A stretch of DNA of 57,692 nt from Fimenecus sp052273625 (GCA_052273625.1 DAVZHW010000011.1:1-57692), one strand, 5' to 3'; positions 33,845-42,739 are shown, counted from the stretch's first letter. Notes: generated by a model not told the origin, from the letters alone. Program-made: numbers and translations.

Positions 33845-35032
33845 TTATAAGCCTGCTTTTTGGCGGAGAATATCTTTCTTGTCGGTAATCTCCCACTTAA
33901 CGCCCAATTCTTCTCTGCCCATATGACCGTAAGCCGCAAGCTCTCTGTAAATCGGCTTTCTCAAATCAAGATAGTCAATGATAGCAGCGGGACGAAGGTC
34001 AAAGGTTTCGGAAACGATTTCTTCAAGAACATCATCAGAGAGAACGCCTGTACCGAATGTGTCAACCATAACTGATACGGGATGAGCAACACCGATAGCA
34101 TAAGCAAGCTGAACTTCACATTTTTTAGCAAGCTTTGCCGCTACAATGTTCTTTGCAACATATCTTGCCGCATAAGCTGCCGAACGGTCAACCTTTGTCG
34201 GGTCCTTTCCCGAGAAGCAGCCGCCGCCGTGTCTGCCTACGCCGCCGTATGTATCAACTATTATCTTTCTGCCTGTAAGACCGCAGTCGCCTGTGGGTCC
34301 GCCTGTAACAAATCTGCCTGTGGGGTTTACATAGATAATTGTATCGTCATCGAAAAGTTCCTGAGGAATGATGGGCTTGATAACATTTTCGAGAATATCA
34401 CGTCTGATAGTTTCAAGCTCAACGTCGGCGCTGTGCTGTGAAGAAATAACGATTGTGTCAACTCTTACGGGTGTGCCGTCTTCGTTATATTCAATTGTAA
34501 CCTGTGTTTTGCCGTCAGCACGAAGATAGGGGAGAACGCCGTCTTTTCTAACCTTTGTAAGCTGCTTTGCAAGCTTGTGAGCAAGAGAAATCGCAAGGGG
34601 CATAAGCTCGGGTGTTTCGTCGCAGGCATAGCCGAACATCATACCCTGATCGCCTGCGCCGTGAAGATTGTAATCCTCCTGCTGTCCCTCTTTAAGCTCA
34701 TAAGATTTGTCAACGCCCAAAGCAATATCGCTTGACTGCTTGTCGATGAATGTGGAAACATTGCAGGTGTGAGCGTTAAAGCCCTTTTCGTCGCTGTCGT
34801 AGCCGATTTCGCATACGACATCTCTTGCGATTTTTTCAATGTCAATGTCGGCTGTGGTTGTGATTTCGCCCATTACCGTAATTTGGTTTGTAATGCAGGT
34901 TGTTTCGCAAGCAACTCTGCCGTGGGGGTCTTGCTTGAGAATTTCATCGAGAACTGCGTCTGAAATGTTGTCGCAGATTTTGTCGGGATGACCCTCGGTT
35001 ACTGATTCTGATGTGAAGAGATACTTTGCCAT
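33845..35032 (-). CDS. metK: S-adenosylmethionine synthetase
   Basis: A 395-residue enzyme making SAM from methionine and ATP. Visible motifs are FTSESVTEGHPDKICDNISD at the start, GAGDQGMMFGYACDE, GGPTGDCGLTGRKIIVDTYG and the loop GGGCFSGKDPTKVDRSAAY. The start is the ATG at 35032 after AGGAGT; a longer frame upstream runs through the riboswitch terminator and is not translated. Expression is controlled by the SAM-I riboswitch at 35095-35188: high SAM should terminate transcription. Confidence 0.98.
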   Translation of the reverse strand: MAKYLFTSESVTEGHPDKICDNISDAVLDEILKQDPHGRVACETTCITNQITVMGEITTTADIDIEKIARDVVCEIGYDSDEKGFNAHTCNVSTFIDKQSSDIALGVDKSYELKEGQQEDYNLHGAGDQGMMFGYACDETPELMPLAISLAHKLAKQLTKVRKDGVLPYLRADGKTQVTIEYNEDGTPVRVDTIVISSQHSADVELETIRRDILENVIKPIIPQELFDDDTIIYVNPTGRFVTGGPTGDCGLTGRKIIVDTYGGVGRHGGGCFSGKDPTKVDRSAAYAARYVAKNIVAAKLAKKCEVQLAYAIGVAHPVSVMVDTFGTGVLSDDVLEEIVSETFDLRPAAIIDYLDLRKPIYRELAAYGHMGREELGVKWEITDKKDILRQKAGL

Positions 35033-35065
35033 TTCTTGTACTCCTAAAAATTTATTAACATAAAA

Positions 35066-35090
35066 ATAAGCACCTCGAAAGGTGCTTAAA
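35066..35090 (-). terminator. Riboswitch-controlled terminator of metK
   Basis: AAGCACCT-TTCG-AGGTGCTT (35068-35087) followed by ATTTTT on the reverse strand. The 5' arm can alternatively pair with AAGGTG at the 3' edge of the aptamer, giving the expected antiterminator. Confidence 0.88.
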
Positions 35091-35094
35091 AACA

Positions 35095-35188
35095 CCTTAT
35101 CTTTCGGATAAACCGTAGGAATTAGCACCTTGCATAAGCAGGTTGCCGTGGCTTCACAGGGCCTGTCCCTCCGCCACTCTCTATAAGG
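35095..35188 (-). promoter_or_regulatory. SAM-I (S-box) riboswitch
   Basis: On the reverse strand the aptamer has all S-box hallmarks: CTTATAGAGAGTGGCGGAGG, GACAGGCCCTGTGAAGCC, CGGCAACC, AAGGTGCTAATTCC and closing GATAAGG. P1 pairs CCTTAT with ATAAGG. It sits 60 bases upstream of metK and overlaps an alternative antiterminator. Confidence 0.97.
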
Positions 35189-35271
35189 AGATGATTATTT
35201 TCTTGTCGTGCATTATTTTACTACTGTATAGGCTCTTTGTCAACAGTAATAAACAAGAGTTCAAATATTGT

Positions 35272-35874
35272 TTACACATTCTTGCCCTTAATTACGGGAG
35301 AAAGAGGCTTATAAATCAAGAAGCAAATAATTGCGTTTGCAATTCCCTTGAGGAAGGTAAAGGGAAGATTGAAAATTGTAAGCGCTTTTACGAGCGAGTC
35401 TGTACCGGGTAAAATTTCCGAATACATACCGATAATAGCGTCCATCGGCATATGATAGAGAACAACATAAGCAGGATAAACGATAAAATAGTTCATAGGA
35501 AGTGAAGCGAGTGCCATAAACAATGCGCCGAGGAAAACGCCGATAACCGCACCCTTACGGGTTTTGTGCTTTTTATAGATAAAGCCTGCCGTGATGCAGA
35601 AAACAGAGCCTAAAAGGAAGTTGCAAATTTCGCCCACGCTTGCCGATGAGCCAAAGGGGAGGTGGAGAAGATTTTTAATAAGCTCAACCGTCACGCCGTA
35701 CCACGGACCGATTGCAAACGAGGTAATAAGAGCAGGCAAATCGCTGAAATCAAGCTTGACAAAGCTCGGAATTATCGGTATTGAAAACTCGATAAATTGG
35801 AGAATTGCCGCTATTGCGCTCATAATTGCGGTTACTGTGATTTTTCTCAAGTCGGATTTTTTTACTTTTGTCAT
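35272..35874 (-). CDS. ribU: Riboflavin ECF transporter S component
   Basis: A 200-residue membrane protein with about six helices, of the RibU type that binds riboflavin for an energy-coupling-factor transporter. The N-terminal KITVTAIMSAIAAILQFIEF and the motif KLDFSDLPALITSFAIGPWY are typical. The shared ECF ATPases and T component are not here and must be encoded elsewhere. The assignment is strengthened by the FMN riboswitch in its leader. Ribosome site AGGAGGT. Confidence 0.95.
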   Translation of the reverse strand: MTKVKKSDLRKITVTAIMSAIAAILQFIEFSIPIIPSFVKLDFSDLPALITSFAIGPWYGVTVELIKNLLHLPFGSSASVGEICNFLLGSVFCITAGFIYKKHKTRKGAVIGVFLGALFMALASLPMNYFIVYPAYVVLYHMPMDAIIGMYSEILPGTDSLVKALTIFNLPFTFLKGIANAIICFLIYKPLSPVIKGKNV

Positions 35875-35913
35875 AAGATGACCTCCTAAAAATTTTTAAG
35901 TTGTCATCAAAAA

Positions 35914-35940
35914 ATGCCCCAAGGACAGACCTCGGGGCAA
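35914..35940 (-). terminator. Terminator of the FMN riboswitch
   Basis: GCCCCGAGG with CCTTGGGGC (about 35916-35938) and a following ATTTTTT on the reverse strand, between the aptamer and ribU. Confidence 0.85.
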
Positions 35941-35957
35941 AAAATGTAGCGTAATAC

Positions 35958-36064
35958 ATCTTCTTCCATCCGGACTATACCGTCGGTTTCGGAATTTCAC
36001 CGAATCAGCCGAAAGGCTCGCAGACTTTACTGCCGGTGGGGAATTTCGCCCCGCCCTGAAGACA
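35958..36064 (-). promoter_or_regulatory. FMN riboswitch (RFN element)
   Basis: Reverse strand carries the RFN consensus pieces: GGGCGGGGCGAAATTCCCCA, CCGGCAGTAAAGTCTGCGAGC, GATTCGGTGAAATTCCG, ACCGACGGTATAGTCCGGAT, closed by GTCTTC/GAAGAAGAT. FMN binding should favour the downstream terminator and shut off ribU. Confidence 0.97.
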
Positions 36065-36252
36065 ACTTTTATATTATTATATGACTGTATATCAAGGTTG
36101 TCAACAGCAATATGTAATAATGCGAAGCTTGGGTAGATTTCTGTTGGCAAATAGATTTGAAAATTGCAGAATAATGTACATTTTTAGTGTGTATTGTTTA
36201 TTTTAATCGTTTGTGCAAAATAAATATAAATAATTCTTTTTTATAAATAATA

Positions 36253-36281
36253 TTGACACTATTGAATAAATTTGATAATAT
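36253..36281 (+). promoter_or_regulatory. Promoter before a decayed small gene
   Basis: TTGACA, 17 bases, TAATAT, then GAGGTG at 36284-36289: an intact-looking expression signal in front of a broken frame. Confidence 0.55.
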
Positions 36282-36289
36282 TGAGGTGT

Positions 36290-36480
36290 AAAAAACGTTT
36301 TTTATATGATGTTTCGATTGCGTGTTTAATGTTTATGCGAATTACTTCCATCAAAAAGTCGGATTGGGTTCTGCAGGAGTGTCGGTTTCGTTTAATGGAG
36401 CAAGTGTTTCTGTTTCGCCGAAACTTATTTATACTCAATGCCAAATTTGCAATAGCTCTCCTATAACATATCGGCCGTAG
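36290..36480 (+). pseudogene. Decayed gene for a small secreted protein
   Basis: After the promoter and GAGGTG site, one frame reads KKRFLYDVSIACLMF, a signal-peptide-like start. The protein-like continuation (NVYANYFHQKVGLGSAG, then VSVSPKLIYTQCQICNSS) is in another frame that is open from 36310 to the TAG at 36478. The start codon also appears lost: GTGT precedes AAAAAACG where GTG-AAA would fit. One or two single-base indels would restore a protein of about 60 residues. No family recognised. The rest of 36065-36522 holds no gene. Confidence 0.4.
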
Positions 36481-36522
36481 AACACGGACGAATTAGCAAA
36501 ATAATTTTACGGAGGTAATATT

Positions 36523-36798
36523 ATGACAGCTTTTTTGGTTATAGCCGTTATATCTTTAATCATTTACACCTTTTTCGGAATGATTTTTACAGAAGTTTTT
36601 ACTCTTGCACCTATATTTCTCAGTATTGCGATTATATGCCTGTTTTTGGCATTGAAGCAGGTTTTGGCAGAGGTGCGTGCTTTGTATGAGCTTCTTCGTA
36701 TGGAGCTTGATGACATTAAAGAAAAATTATCTCCTGACAGCACGGAGAAATCGGATAAAGAGGAAGAACCGAAATCATCCGACGAAACAAATGAATAA
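36523..36798 (+). CDS. Small two-helix membrane protein with acidic tail
   Basis: A 91-residue protein. Two hydrophobic helices (about 4-22 and 27-47) are followed by an amphipathic helix (EVRALYELLRMELDDIKEKL) and a disordered acidic tail rich in E, K and S. Good ribosome site ACGGAGGT at normal distance. No named family; such small double-spanning proteins are common in Firmicutes and often of unknown role. Monocistronic, closed by a strong terminator shared with the convergent MFS gene. Confidence 0.75.
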   Translation: MTAFLVIAVISLIIYTFFGMIFTEVFTLAPIFLSIAIICLFLALKQVLAEVRALYELLRMELDDIKEKLSPDSTEKSDKEEEPKSSDETNE

Positions 36799-36817
36799 AA
36801 TTTAAGTATAAAACAAA

Positions 36818-36858
36818 AGCTCCGACGCTTGGCACTTGCTTTCGTCGGAGCTGATTTT
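36818..36858. terminator. Bidirectional terminator
   Basis: AGCTCCGACG pairs with CGTCGGAGCT (36818-36827, 36843-36852), loop 15 bases, followed by GATTTTTTA forward and an A/T tract on the other side. Confidence 0.88.
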
Positions 36859-38082
36859 TTATTTATCGGTTTTGGCTTTGTCAGCGTCCTTTTTCAGCAC
36901 TATCAAGCCGATTATAAGAATTATCGGGAAGATACAGCCGTATGCAAGGCCGCTTTTCAATGCTTCGCCCTCAGTCAAAGCGGGATTAGCCGATTTGTAA
37001 GCCGAGCTTATGAAGCTGATAAGCCACGGACCTGTTCCGCAGCCTATATCGCCGAGCAGGGCGAGTATTCCGAAAAGTCCGCCCGAGCCGTTCGGAAATC
37101 TCTTTGCCGCAAGTGAAAATGTACCCGGCCAGAAAAGGCTTATCGAAAATCCCGTAACGGCGCAAGCCAACAATGAAACGATACTGTTGTTTGATAACGA
37201 TGCGGTAAGATAGCAGGCGATACACAAAACGGAAAGTGCCGACATAATTTTAATAAGGTCGATTTTGTCACCGTAAAGACCGTAGAACAATCTGCCTGCA
37301 CCCATAAGTACCGCAAACAGACAAGGCCCGAGTAAATCGCCCATAAACTTTGAAACGTGCAAGCCTTCTTCCGCAAAGAAAGACGACCACTGCGACATTG
37401 CAATTTCGCTCGCACCTGCACAGAGCATAATTATCATTGCCACGATAAAAGCCTTTGATTTCAAAAGACTCTTAACAGGGATAATTTCTTCATCTTCTAT
37501 CGGAGGCATAAACGGTACGCTCATAAAGTTAAACATATTTACAAGCGGAATAACCGACCAAATTATCGGTAAAATGCTCCAATTTTCACCGCCTGCAAGT
37601 TTTATGAATACGGTTGAAAGTGCAACCACAAGCATCTGTCCCCAACAGTAGAATGAGTGTAGCAGGCTCATATCCGCCGCTTTTTTATCACTCGGTAAGG
37701 ACTCTACAATCGGACTTATTGTAACCTCAATCATACCGCTTCCGACAGCCGAAACCATAAGCGATACGGCTATTGCGAGGAAATGGTGCGAGGTGATTTC
37801 GGGTAAAACGCCGAGCATTACAAGTCCTAAAAACGCAAGAAAATGCGAGCATACGGTTATTTTCTTAAACCCGATTTTGTCGATTATTTTAACCGATAAA
37901 ATATCAGTTGCCATTTGCGTTGCGAAGTTTAACATTATCAAACTTCCGATTGTCGCAAGGTCAATTTTATACTTATCCGAAAAGATTACAAACAGGAGGG
38001 GAGCTAAGTTATTTATAATCGCCTGCACGAAATAGCCCGTATAACAGGCTATTTTTGTACTCTTAAATGTTCTTTTTGCCAC
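36859..38082 (-). CDS. MFS transporter
   Basis: A 407-residue major-facilitator protein with twelve predicted helices. The region DKIGFKKITVCSHFLAFLGL resembles the loop 2-3 motif, and GDIGCGTGPWLISFI lies in the last third, as in the fucose/glucose permease (FucP-like) group. A sugar substrate is suggested by manA directly upstream, 5 bases away. GTG start at 38082 after TGAGGTA. Substrate not determinable from sequence. Confidence 0.85.
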   Translation of the reverse strand: MAKRTFKSTKIACYTGYFVQAIINNLAPLLFVIFSDKYKIDLATIGSLIMLNFATQMATDILSVKIIDKIGFKKITVCSHFLAFLGLVMLGVLPEITSHHFLAIAVSLMVSAVGSGMIEVTISPIVESLPSDKKAADMSLLHSFYCWGQMLVVALSTVFIKLAGGENWSILPIIWSVIPLVNMFNFMSVPFMPPIEDEEIIPVKSLLKSKAFIVAMIIMLCAGASEIAMSQWSSFFAEEGLHVSKFMGDLLGPCLFAVLMGAGRLFYGLYGDKIDLIKIMSALSVLCIACYLTASLSNNSIVSLLACAVTGFSISLFWPGTFSLAAKRFPNGSGGLFGILALLGDIGCGTGPWLISFISSAYKSANPALTEGEALKSGLAYGCIFPIILIIGLIVLKKDADKAKTDK

Positions 38083-38087
38083 TTATT

Positions 38088-39044
38088 CTATACCTCAGTT
38101 GATATTATGTTTAATTTGCCGTTGATTTCAATGTTGCCCGAGCCTGCAAAGACAAAAAAGCTGTCGCCTTTATGTGCTTCGAGCTTTTCTCCTGAATTTT
38201 CAATCGTTCCGCAGCCGTCTGTTACAAGCAATGAAACGAATGAATTGTCACTTGCAAACAGATTTTGAGTTCCGTCTATTTTATACTCTTCGACGGTAAA
38301 TAAGTCGCATTTTGTAAGTAACTGCTTTGTTCCGCACGGCGTTTTTACTTTTTCTCCGACAGGCTTAATGTCATATTTCGGTTTTTCGCATTTTGTTACA
38401 TCAATCGCCTTTTCAATGTGAAGCGGTCGAAGATTTCCGTCTTTATCCTTACGCTGATAGTCGTAAACACGATAGGTCGTATTGGAGTTTTGCTGAATTT
38501 CCGCAAGTAAAATTCCGGCGCCTATTGCGTGAAGTGTTCCCGCCTCGATGAAAAACATATCGCCCTTGTGGACTTTAACTTTATTTACTACATCGAGAAA
38601 TGTATTATTTTCAATTCGCTTTTTGAATTCTTCGGAGCTGATTTCACGGTTAAAGCCGTATATAAGCTCTGCTCCCTCATCGCAATCGAGAATATACCAA
38701 CACTCTGTTTTACCGTATTCGCCCTCAACACGCATTGCATATTCGTTGTCGGGATGCACTTGAACGGAAAGGTCTTTTTTTGCGTCAATCAGCTTTATGA
38801 GAATTGGGAAAAAGTCAAATTTATCACAGTTTTTGCCGAGAATATCTTTACCGCAAAGATTTATAACTTCAGAAAGAGTCTTACCTTTATATTTACCGTT
38901 TTCTACAATGCTTTCGCCGTCTTTGTGACAGGATAACATCCAGCCCTCAGCGATTTTATCGGTATCGCTTTGAAAGCCGAAGTCAGTTTTTAATTTTGTT
39001 CCTCCCCAAAGATAGTCTTTGAGTACAGGCTTTAACTTAATCAA
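38088..39044 (-). CDS. manA: Mannose-6-phosphate isomerase, class I
   Basis: A 318-residue cupin-type zinc enzyme interconverting mannose 6-phosphate and fructose 6-phosphate. Signatures: LWGGTKL at the start, SVQVHPDNEYA (zinc ligands), HKGDMFFIEAGTLHAIGAG with a further histidine ligand, and the arginine-containing TTYRVYDYQR. This is the short Bacillus-like form. TTG start at 39044 behind AAAGGAGC. It begins a two-gene reverse operon with the MFS transporter, supporting mannose or mannoside use. Confidence 0.94.
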   Translation of the reverse strand: MIKLKPVLKDYLWGGTKLKTDFGFQSDTDKIAEGWMLSCHKDGESIVENGKYKGKTLSEVINLCGKDILGKNCDKFDFFPILIKLIDAKKDLSVQVHPDNEYAMRVEGEYGKTECWYILDCDEGAELIYGFNREISSEEFKKRIENNTFLDVVNKVKVHKGDMFFIEAGTLHAIGAGILLAEIQQNSNTTYRVYDYQRKDKDGNLRPLHIEKAIDVTKCEKPKYDIKPVGEKVKTPCGTKQLLTKCDLFTVEEYKIDGTQNLFASDNSFVSLLVTDGCGTIENSGEKLEAHKGDSFFVFAGSGNIEINGKLNIISTEV

Positions 39045-39120
39045 TCAGACCAGCTCCTTTAACAAGTATTAAATATACTACCAAATTTAATTGTTAAGTT
39101 CAAGGGGTATAAAAAAACAG

Positions 39121-39149
39121 TTGTATAAAATTGTAATTTATGATAAAAT
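39121..39149 (+). promoter_or_regulatory. Promoter of the sulfatase locus
   Basis: TTGTAT, 17 bases, TAAAAT, 19 bases before the TauE/SafE start. Confidence 0.6.
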
Positions 39150-39167
39150 ATTTTTTGGTGATTTTTA

Positions 39168-39950
39168 ATGATTTTTGTTATTTACGGCGCTGTAATTTTT
39201 ATAGCGACTTTGCTTGGCGCGTTCGTCGGACTTGGCGGAGGAGTTGTAATAAAGCCTGTTTTGGATGTTATAAATTTTCATCCTTTGGTGCAGGTCGCAT
39301 TTTTTTCATCTTGCGCCGTTTTTTCAATGTCGATAACATCAACGGCAAAGCATCTTAAAAACAAAACACCTATAAATATGAAATTTGTCTTGCTTTTTGC
39401 ATTAGGTTCGATTTTGGGCGGATTTACAGGTAACAAATTGTTTTCGCTCGCACTTGCAAACAGCTCTTCTCCCGATATTGTAAAAGGAATACAGTCGTCT
39501 TTGCTCTGTGCTCTTATGATATTGGTTATTGTTTCCGTAAATATAAATATTAAGAAGTTCAGCATAAAAAATCCTGCTCTTATATCTTTGACGGGATTTC
39601 TGCTCGGTATGACTGCCGCTTTTTTAGGAATAGGCGGAGGACCTATCAATGTTGCGGTGCTGACTATTCTTTTTTCTTTTACAATGAGAGACGCCGCAGT
39701 TTACTCGGTAGCGATAATTTTCTTCTCGCAGTTGTCAAATTTAATAACGAGTTTTGTGAATACGCATTTTGAGGGCTTTGATGTAAAATATTTGCTTGTC
39801 ATAATTCCGGCGGCGATTTTAGGCGGATTTTTCGGAGCAAAGCTCAATAGAAAGTGTAATGAAAAAACAATAAGAACCGTGTTTACGGTTTCAGTTTGTG
39901 CTGTGGCGGCTTTGAGTCTTTATAATGCCGTTACCGCATTTATAAAATAA
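39168..39950 (+). CDS. TauE/SafE family anion exporter
   Basis: A 260-residue membrane protein with about eight helices in two repeats. Each repeat starts with the family's glycine-rich signature (GAFVGLGGGVVIKPVL near residue 18 and GMTAAFLGIGGGPINVAVL near residue 145). Family members export sulfite, sulfoacetate or related anions. Its position 18 bases before a sulfatase suggests removal of sulfate or another sulfur anion released in the cytoplasm (inference). Ribosome site is weak (GGTGAT). Confidence 0.88.
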   Translation: MIFVIYGAVIFIATLLGAFVGLGGGVVIKPVLDVINFHPLVQVAFFSSCAVFSMSITSTAKHLKNKTPINMKFVLLFALGSILGGFTGNKLFSLALANSSSPDIVKGIQSSLLCALMILVIVSVNINIKKFSIKNPALISLTGFLLGMTAAFLGIGGGPINVAVLTILFSFTMRDAAVYSVAIIFFSQLSNLITSFVNTHFEGFDVKYLLVIIPAAILGGFFGAKLNRKCNEKTIRTVFTVSVCAVAALSLYNAVTAFIK

Positions 39951-39968
39951 GGAAACGAGGGTTAGATT

Positions 39969-41291
39969 TTGAGACCGAACATAATTTTTTATTTCAGCGA
40001 CCAACAGCGCTGGGATACCGTAAATGAAACGGCAACTCCTAATTTGATGAAGCTTGCCGAGGACGGTATAAAGTTTGAAAACTCCTATACCTGTCAGCCT
40101 GTTTGCGGTCCTGCAAGAGCTTGTTTGCAAACAGGCGTTTATGCAACGCAGAACAAGTGCTATTGGAACGGAATACCTCTTCCGCAGGATATTAAACCGC
40201 TTGCGGAGTATTTTAATGAGGCAGGTTATGAAACCGCTTATGTCGGAAAATGGCATTTGGCTTCTGACAGACTTCCGAATATCGGCTTTCACTGTGAAAA
40301 GACCGCTATTCCGAAAGAGCTTCAGGGCGGATATAAGGATTGGTGGCGTGCTGCCGATGTCCTTGAATTTACTTCGCACGGTTATGACGGATATGTCTTT
40401 GACGCAGAGGGTAATAAGCTTGACTTTAAGGGCTACAGAGCTGATTGCATAAATGATTTTGCATTGGAATACCTTGACCAAAAGACTTCCGATAAGCCGT
40501 TCTTTATGTTTGTTTCTCAAATTGAGCCTCATCATCAGAATGACCATCATTGCTACGAAGGCCCTAAGGATGTTGTTCCTAAGTTTAAGGATTATCCTTT
40601 GCCCGATGACTTGACTTTCTTGAAGGGTGACTATAAAGAAATGTATCCCGACTATATGGCGGCGATAAACAGCCTTGACAGTAATGTCGGCAAATTAGTC
40701 GAAAAACTTAAAGAAAAAGGTCTTTATGACAATACGATTATTATTTATACAAGTGATCACGGCTCTCATTTTAAGACGAGAAACCTCGAATATAAGCGTT
40801 CTTGTCATGATAGTGCAACGCATACACCGTTGATTATCAAGGGCGGTGCATTTAAGGGCGGTAAGGTTGATTCAAGGCTTGTAAGCCTTATAGATTTACC
40901 GCCTACATTGCTCGATATGGCGGGAATAGATATACCCGACAGCTATATGGGTAAATCGCTTTTGAAAGAGCTTGAAACCGGCGAAGAGCGTGATTGCGTA
41001 TTTATGCAGATCAGCGAAAGTCAGTGCGGTCGTGCTATCAGAACTAAAAAGTTCAAATACGCTATACGAACTCTTGCACCGACAGGATATTTGAAGCATG
41101 AGTCGTCGGTATATTTTGAAGATTATCTTTATGACCTTGAAAAAGACCCGATTGAAAAGCATAATCTTATAAAAGACCCGAAATATGCTTCCGAGAGGAA
41201 GAAACTCAAAGAAATGCTCATTAGGGAAATGACTTCGGCAGGGGAGAAAGAACCTAAAATTTTGCCGGCTGTCTTTACCCGTAAAAAATAA
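39969..41291 (+). CDS. Type I sulfatase (cysteine type)
   Basis: A 440-residue formylglycine-dependent arylsulfatase-fold enzyme. Metal site residues appear as SDQQRWD near residue 10 and SDHGSHF near residue 258. The maturation motif is C46-G-P-A-R50 followed by ACLQTG, so C46 must be oxidised to formylglycine; the anaerobic maturase (anSME) is not in the window. KWHLA and the C-terminal DLEKDPIEKHNLI are family features. There is no signal peptide, unusual for a polysaccharide sulfatase and consistent with cytoplasmic action on an imported small substrate. TTG start at 39969 after GGAAACGAGG. Confidence 0.93.
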   Translation: MRPNIIFYFSDQQRWDTVNETATPNLMKLAEDGIKFENSYTCQPVCGPARACLQTGVYATQNKCYWNGIPLPQDIKPLAEYFNEAGYETAYVGKWHLASDRLPNIGFHCEKTAIPKELQGGYKDWWRAADVLEFTSHGYDGYVFDAEGNKLDFKGYRADCINDFALEYLDQKTSDKPFFMFVSQIEPHHQNDHHCYEGPKDVVPKFKDYPLPDDLTFLKGDYKEMYPDYMAAINSLDSNVGKLVEKLKEKGLYDNTIIIYTSDHGSHFKTRNLEYKRSCHDSATHTPLIIKGGAFKGGKVDSRLVSLIDLPPTLLDMAGIDIPDSYMGKSLLKELETGEERDCVFMQISESQCGRAIRTKKFKYAIRTLAPTGYLKHESSVYFEDYLYDLEKDPIEKHNLIKDPKYASERKKLKEMLIREMTSAGEKEPKILPAVFTRKK

Positions 41292-41312
41292 AAAGGTATT
41301 TAGGAGACTGTA

Positions 41313-42728
41313 ATGGAAAAGACTTATTTGACGCTAAAGGAAAAAATAACGTTCCCGCTTGCGGCTTTCGGCCGTAGCGGCGTTTATACGATTATGTCAA
41401 TGTTCTTGCTTATATTCTATACGGATGCGGCAGGACTTGACCCGATTCACGCAGGAAATATCATTCTTGCAGGACGTATCTTCGACGCACTCAACGATCC
41501 GCTTATGGGTATGATTGTTGACCGCACACATTCAAAATGGGGAAAAATGAGACCTTATCTTCTTTTCTCTCCCGTTCCGATTGCTGTTACAACCATTCTT
41601 TTGTTCTTTGCACCGCAGTTTTCATCCTACTCTGCAAAGGTAGCTTATGCGGCTGTAACATATATCCTTTGGGGTATCGCTTTCACAATACAGGATGTAC
41701 CGTTCTGGGGCTTGAGCTCGGTTATCACACCGAACGAGGGCGAGAGAACAAGATTTTTGTCAAACGGCAGACTCGGCAGCACCGCAGGCGGTATTCTTCC
41801 CACCGTGCTTATCCCGATTCTCGTCGCTGAAAATGCACTTGGCTTGAGAAAAGGCTATTTTGTATCGGCAATTATCTTCGGAACAATTGCAGCTGTGCTT
41901 TCAATCATTCCTTTCTTTACGGCGAAGGAAAGAGTACACGAGGAGAGACAGGACACAAGAACATTTAAGGAAAACTTCCGTCTTATCGGTAAAAACAAGG
42001 TGCTTATTATCGTTATCCTCTCGGCTGTTCTCGGCTCGACAATGGTAATGGCAAATGTTTGCGCTACATATATCCACTATTATCTTATCGGCGTTGACAA
42101 TTACGGAATTATCCCCAACGGTTTCAAAATGACTTCGCTCACCGTTGCAGTCGGTATAGGAATGGTTCCCGCAATGATAATTATGCCCGCATTGAGAAAG
42201 CGTTTCTCACTTAAAGCAATTTATATCGGTTCATCAATATTCGGTATAATTTCTCATGTTGCTTTCTGGTTTATAGGCTACAATAATATTTATCTTGTAC
42301 TTCTTTGCCTTGTGCTTATGGGAGTACCGCTTGGTATTTATAATGTTATTACTTATGCACTCATCGCAGACAGTGTTGACTATATCGAATGGAAAACAGG
42401 CGAGAGAGCAGACGGCGTTTGCTTCGCCTTCCAAACACTTTTGAGCAAGGTCTCGGCAGGTCTTGCAACCTATGCTGTCAGCGTTGTTCTTAAAGTCAGC
42501 GAGTTCCAGGCTCCTATCGACGGTATTATTCAGGCACAGTCCGAAAAGACAAAAACAGGTCTTTTCTTTATGATTACGATTTTGCCCGCAATCGGATTTG
42601 CTCTTACAATGATTCCGATGTTCTTCAATGATTACACAGGTGAAAAGAAAGAGAAAATTCAGAAAGAGCTTGAATTCCGCAGAATGAGAGCGAACACAGT
42701 AAGTGAGTCTGCTACTGTAGAAAAGTAA
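41313..42728 (+). CDS. GPH-family sugar:cation symporter
   Basis: A 471-residue transporter with twelve helices of the glycoside-pentoside-hexuronide family (MelB/YicJ-like). Visible signatures: GRSGVYTIMSMFLLIFYTDA, GRIFDALNDPLMGMIVDRT with the cation-site aspartates, and HSKWGKMRPYLL. It follows the sulfatase by 21 bases with TTTAGGAG as ribosome site, so it probably imports the sulfatase substrate or its parent glycoside (inference). A terminator closes the three-gene unit. Confidence 0.92.
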   Translation: MEKTYLTLKEKITFPLAAFGRSGVYTIMSMFLLIFYTDAAGLDPIHAGNIILAGRIFDALNDPLMGMIVDRTHSKWGKMRPYLLFSPVPIAVTTILLFFAPQFSSYSAKVAYAAVTYILWGIAFTIQDVPFWGLSSVITPNEGERTRFLSNGRLGSTAGGILPTVLIPILVAENALGLRKGYFVSAIIFGTIAAVLSIIPFFTAKERVHEERQDTRTFKENFRLIGKNKVLIIVILSAVLGSTMVMANVCATYIHYYLIGVDNYGIIPNGFKMTSLTVAVGIGMVPAMIIMPALRKRFSLKAIYIGSSIFGIISHVAFWFIGYNNIYLVLLCLVLMGVPLGIYNVITYALIADSVDYIEWKTGERADGVCFAFQTLLSKVSAGLATYAVSVVLKVSEFQAPIDGIIQAQSEKTKTGLFFMITILPAIGFALTMIPMFFNDYTGEKKEKIQKELEFRRMRANTVSESATVEK

Positions 42729-42739
42729 TTTTATTAGGT

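Noticed and set aside
35033..35128. N-terminal extension of MetK
   Set aside because: The frame runs through the riboswitch terminator; the ATG at 35032 has the ribosome site and gives the standard N-terminus.
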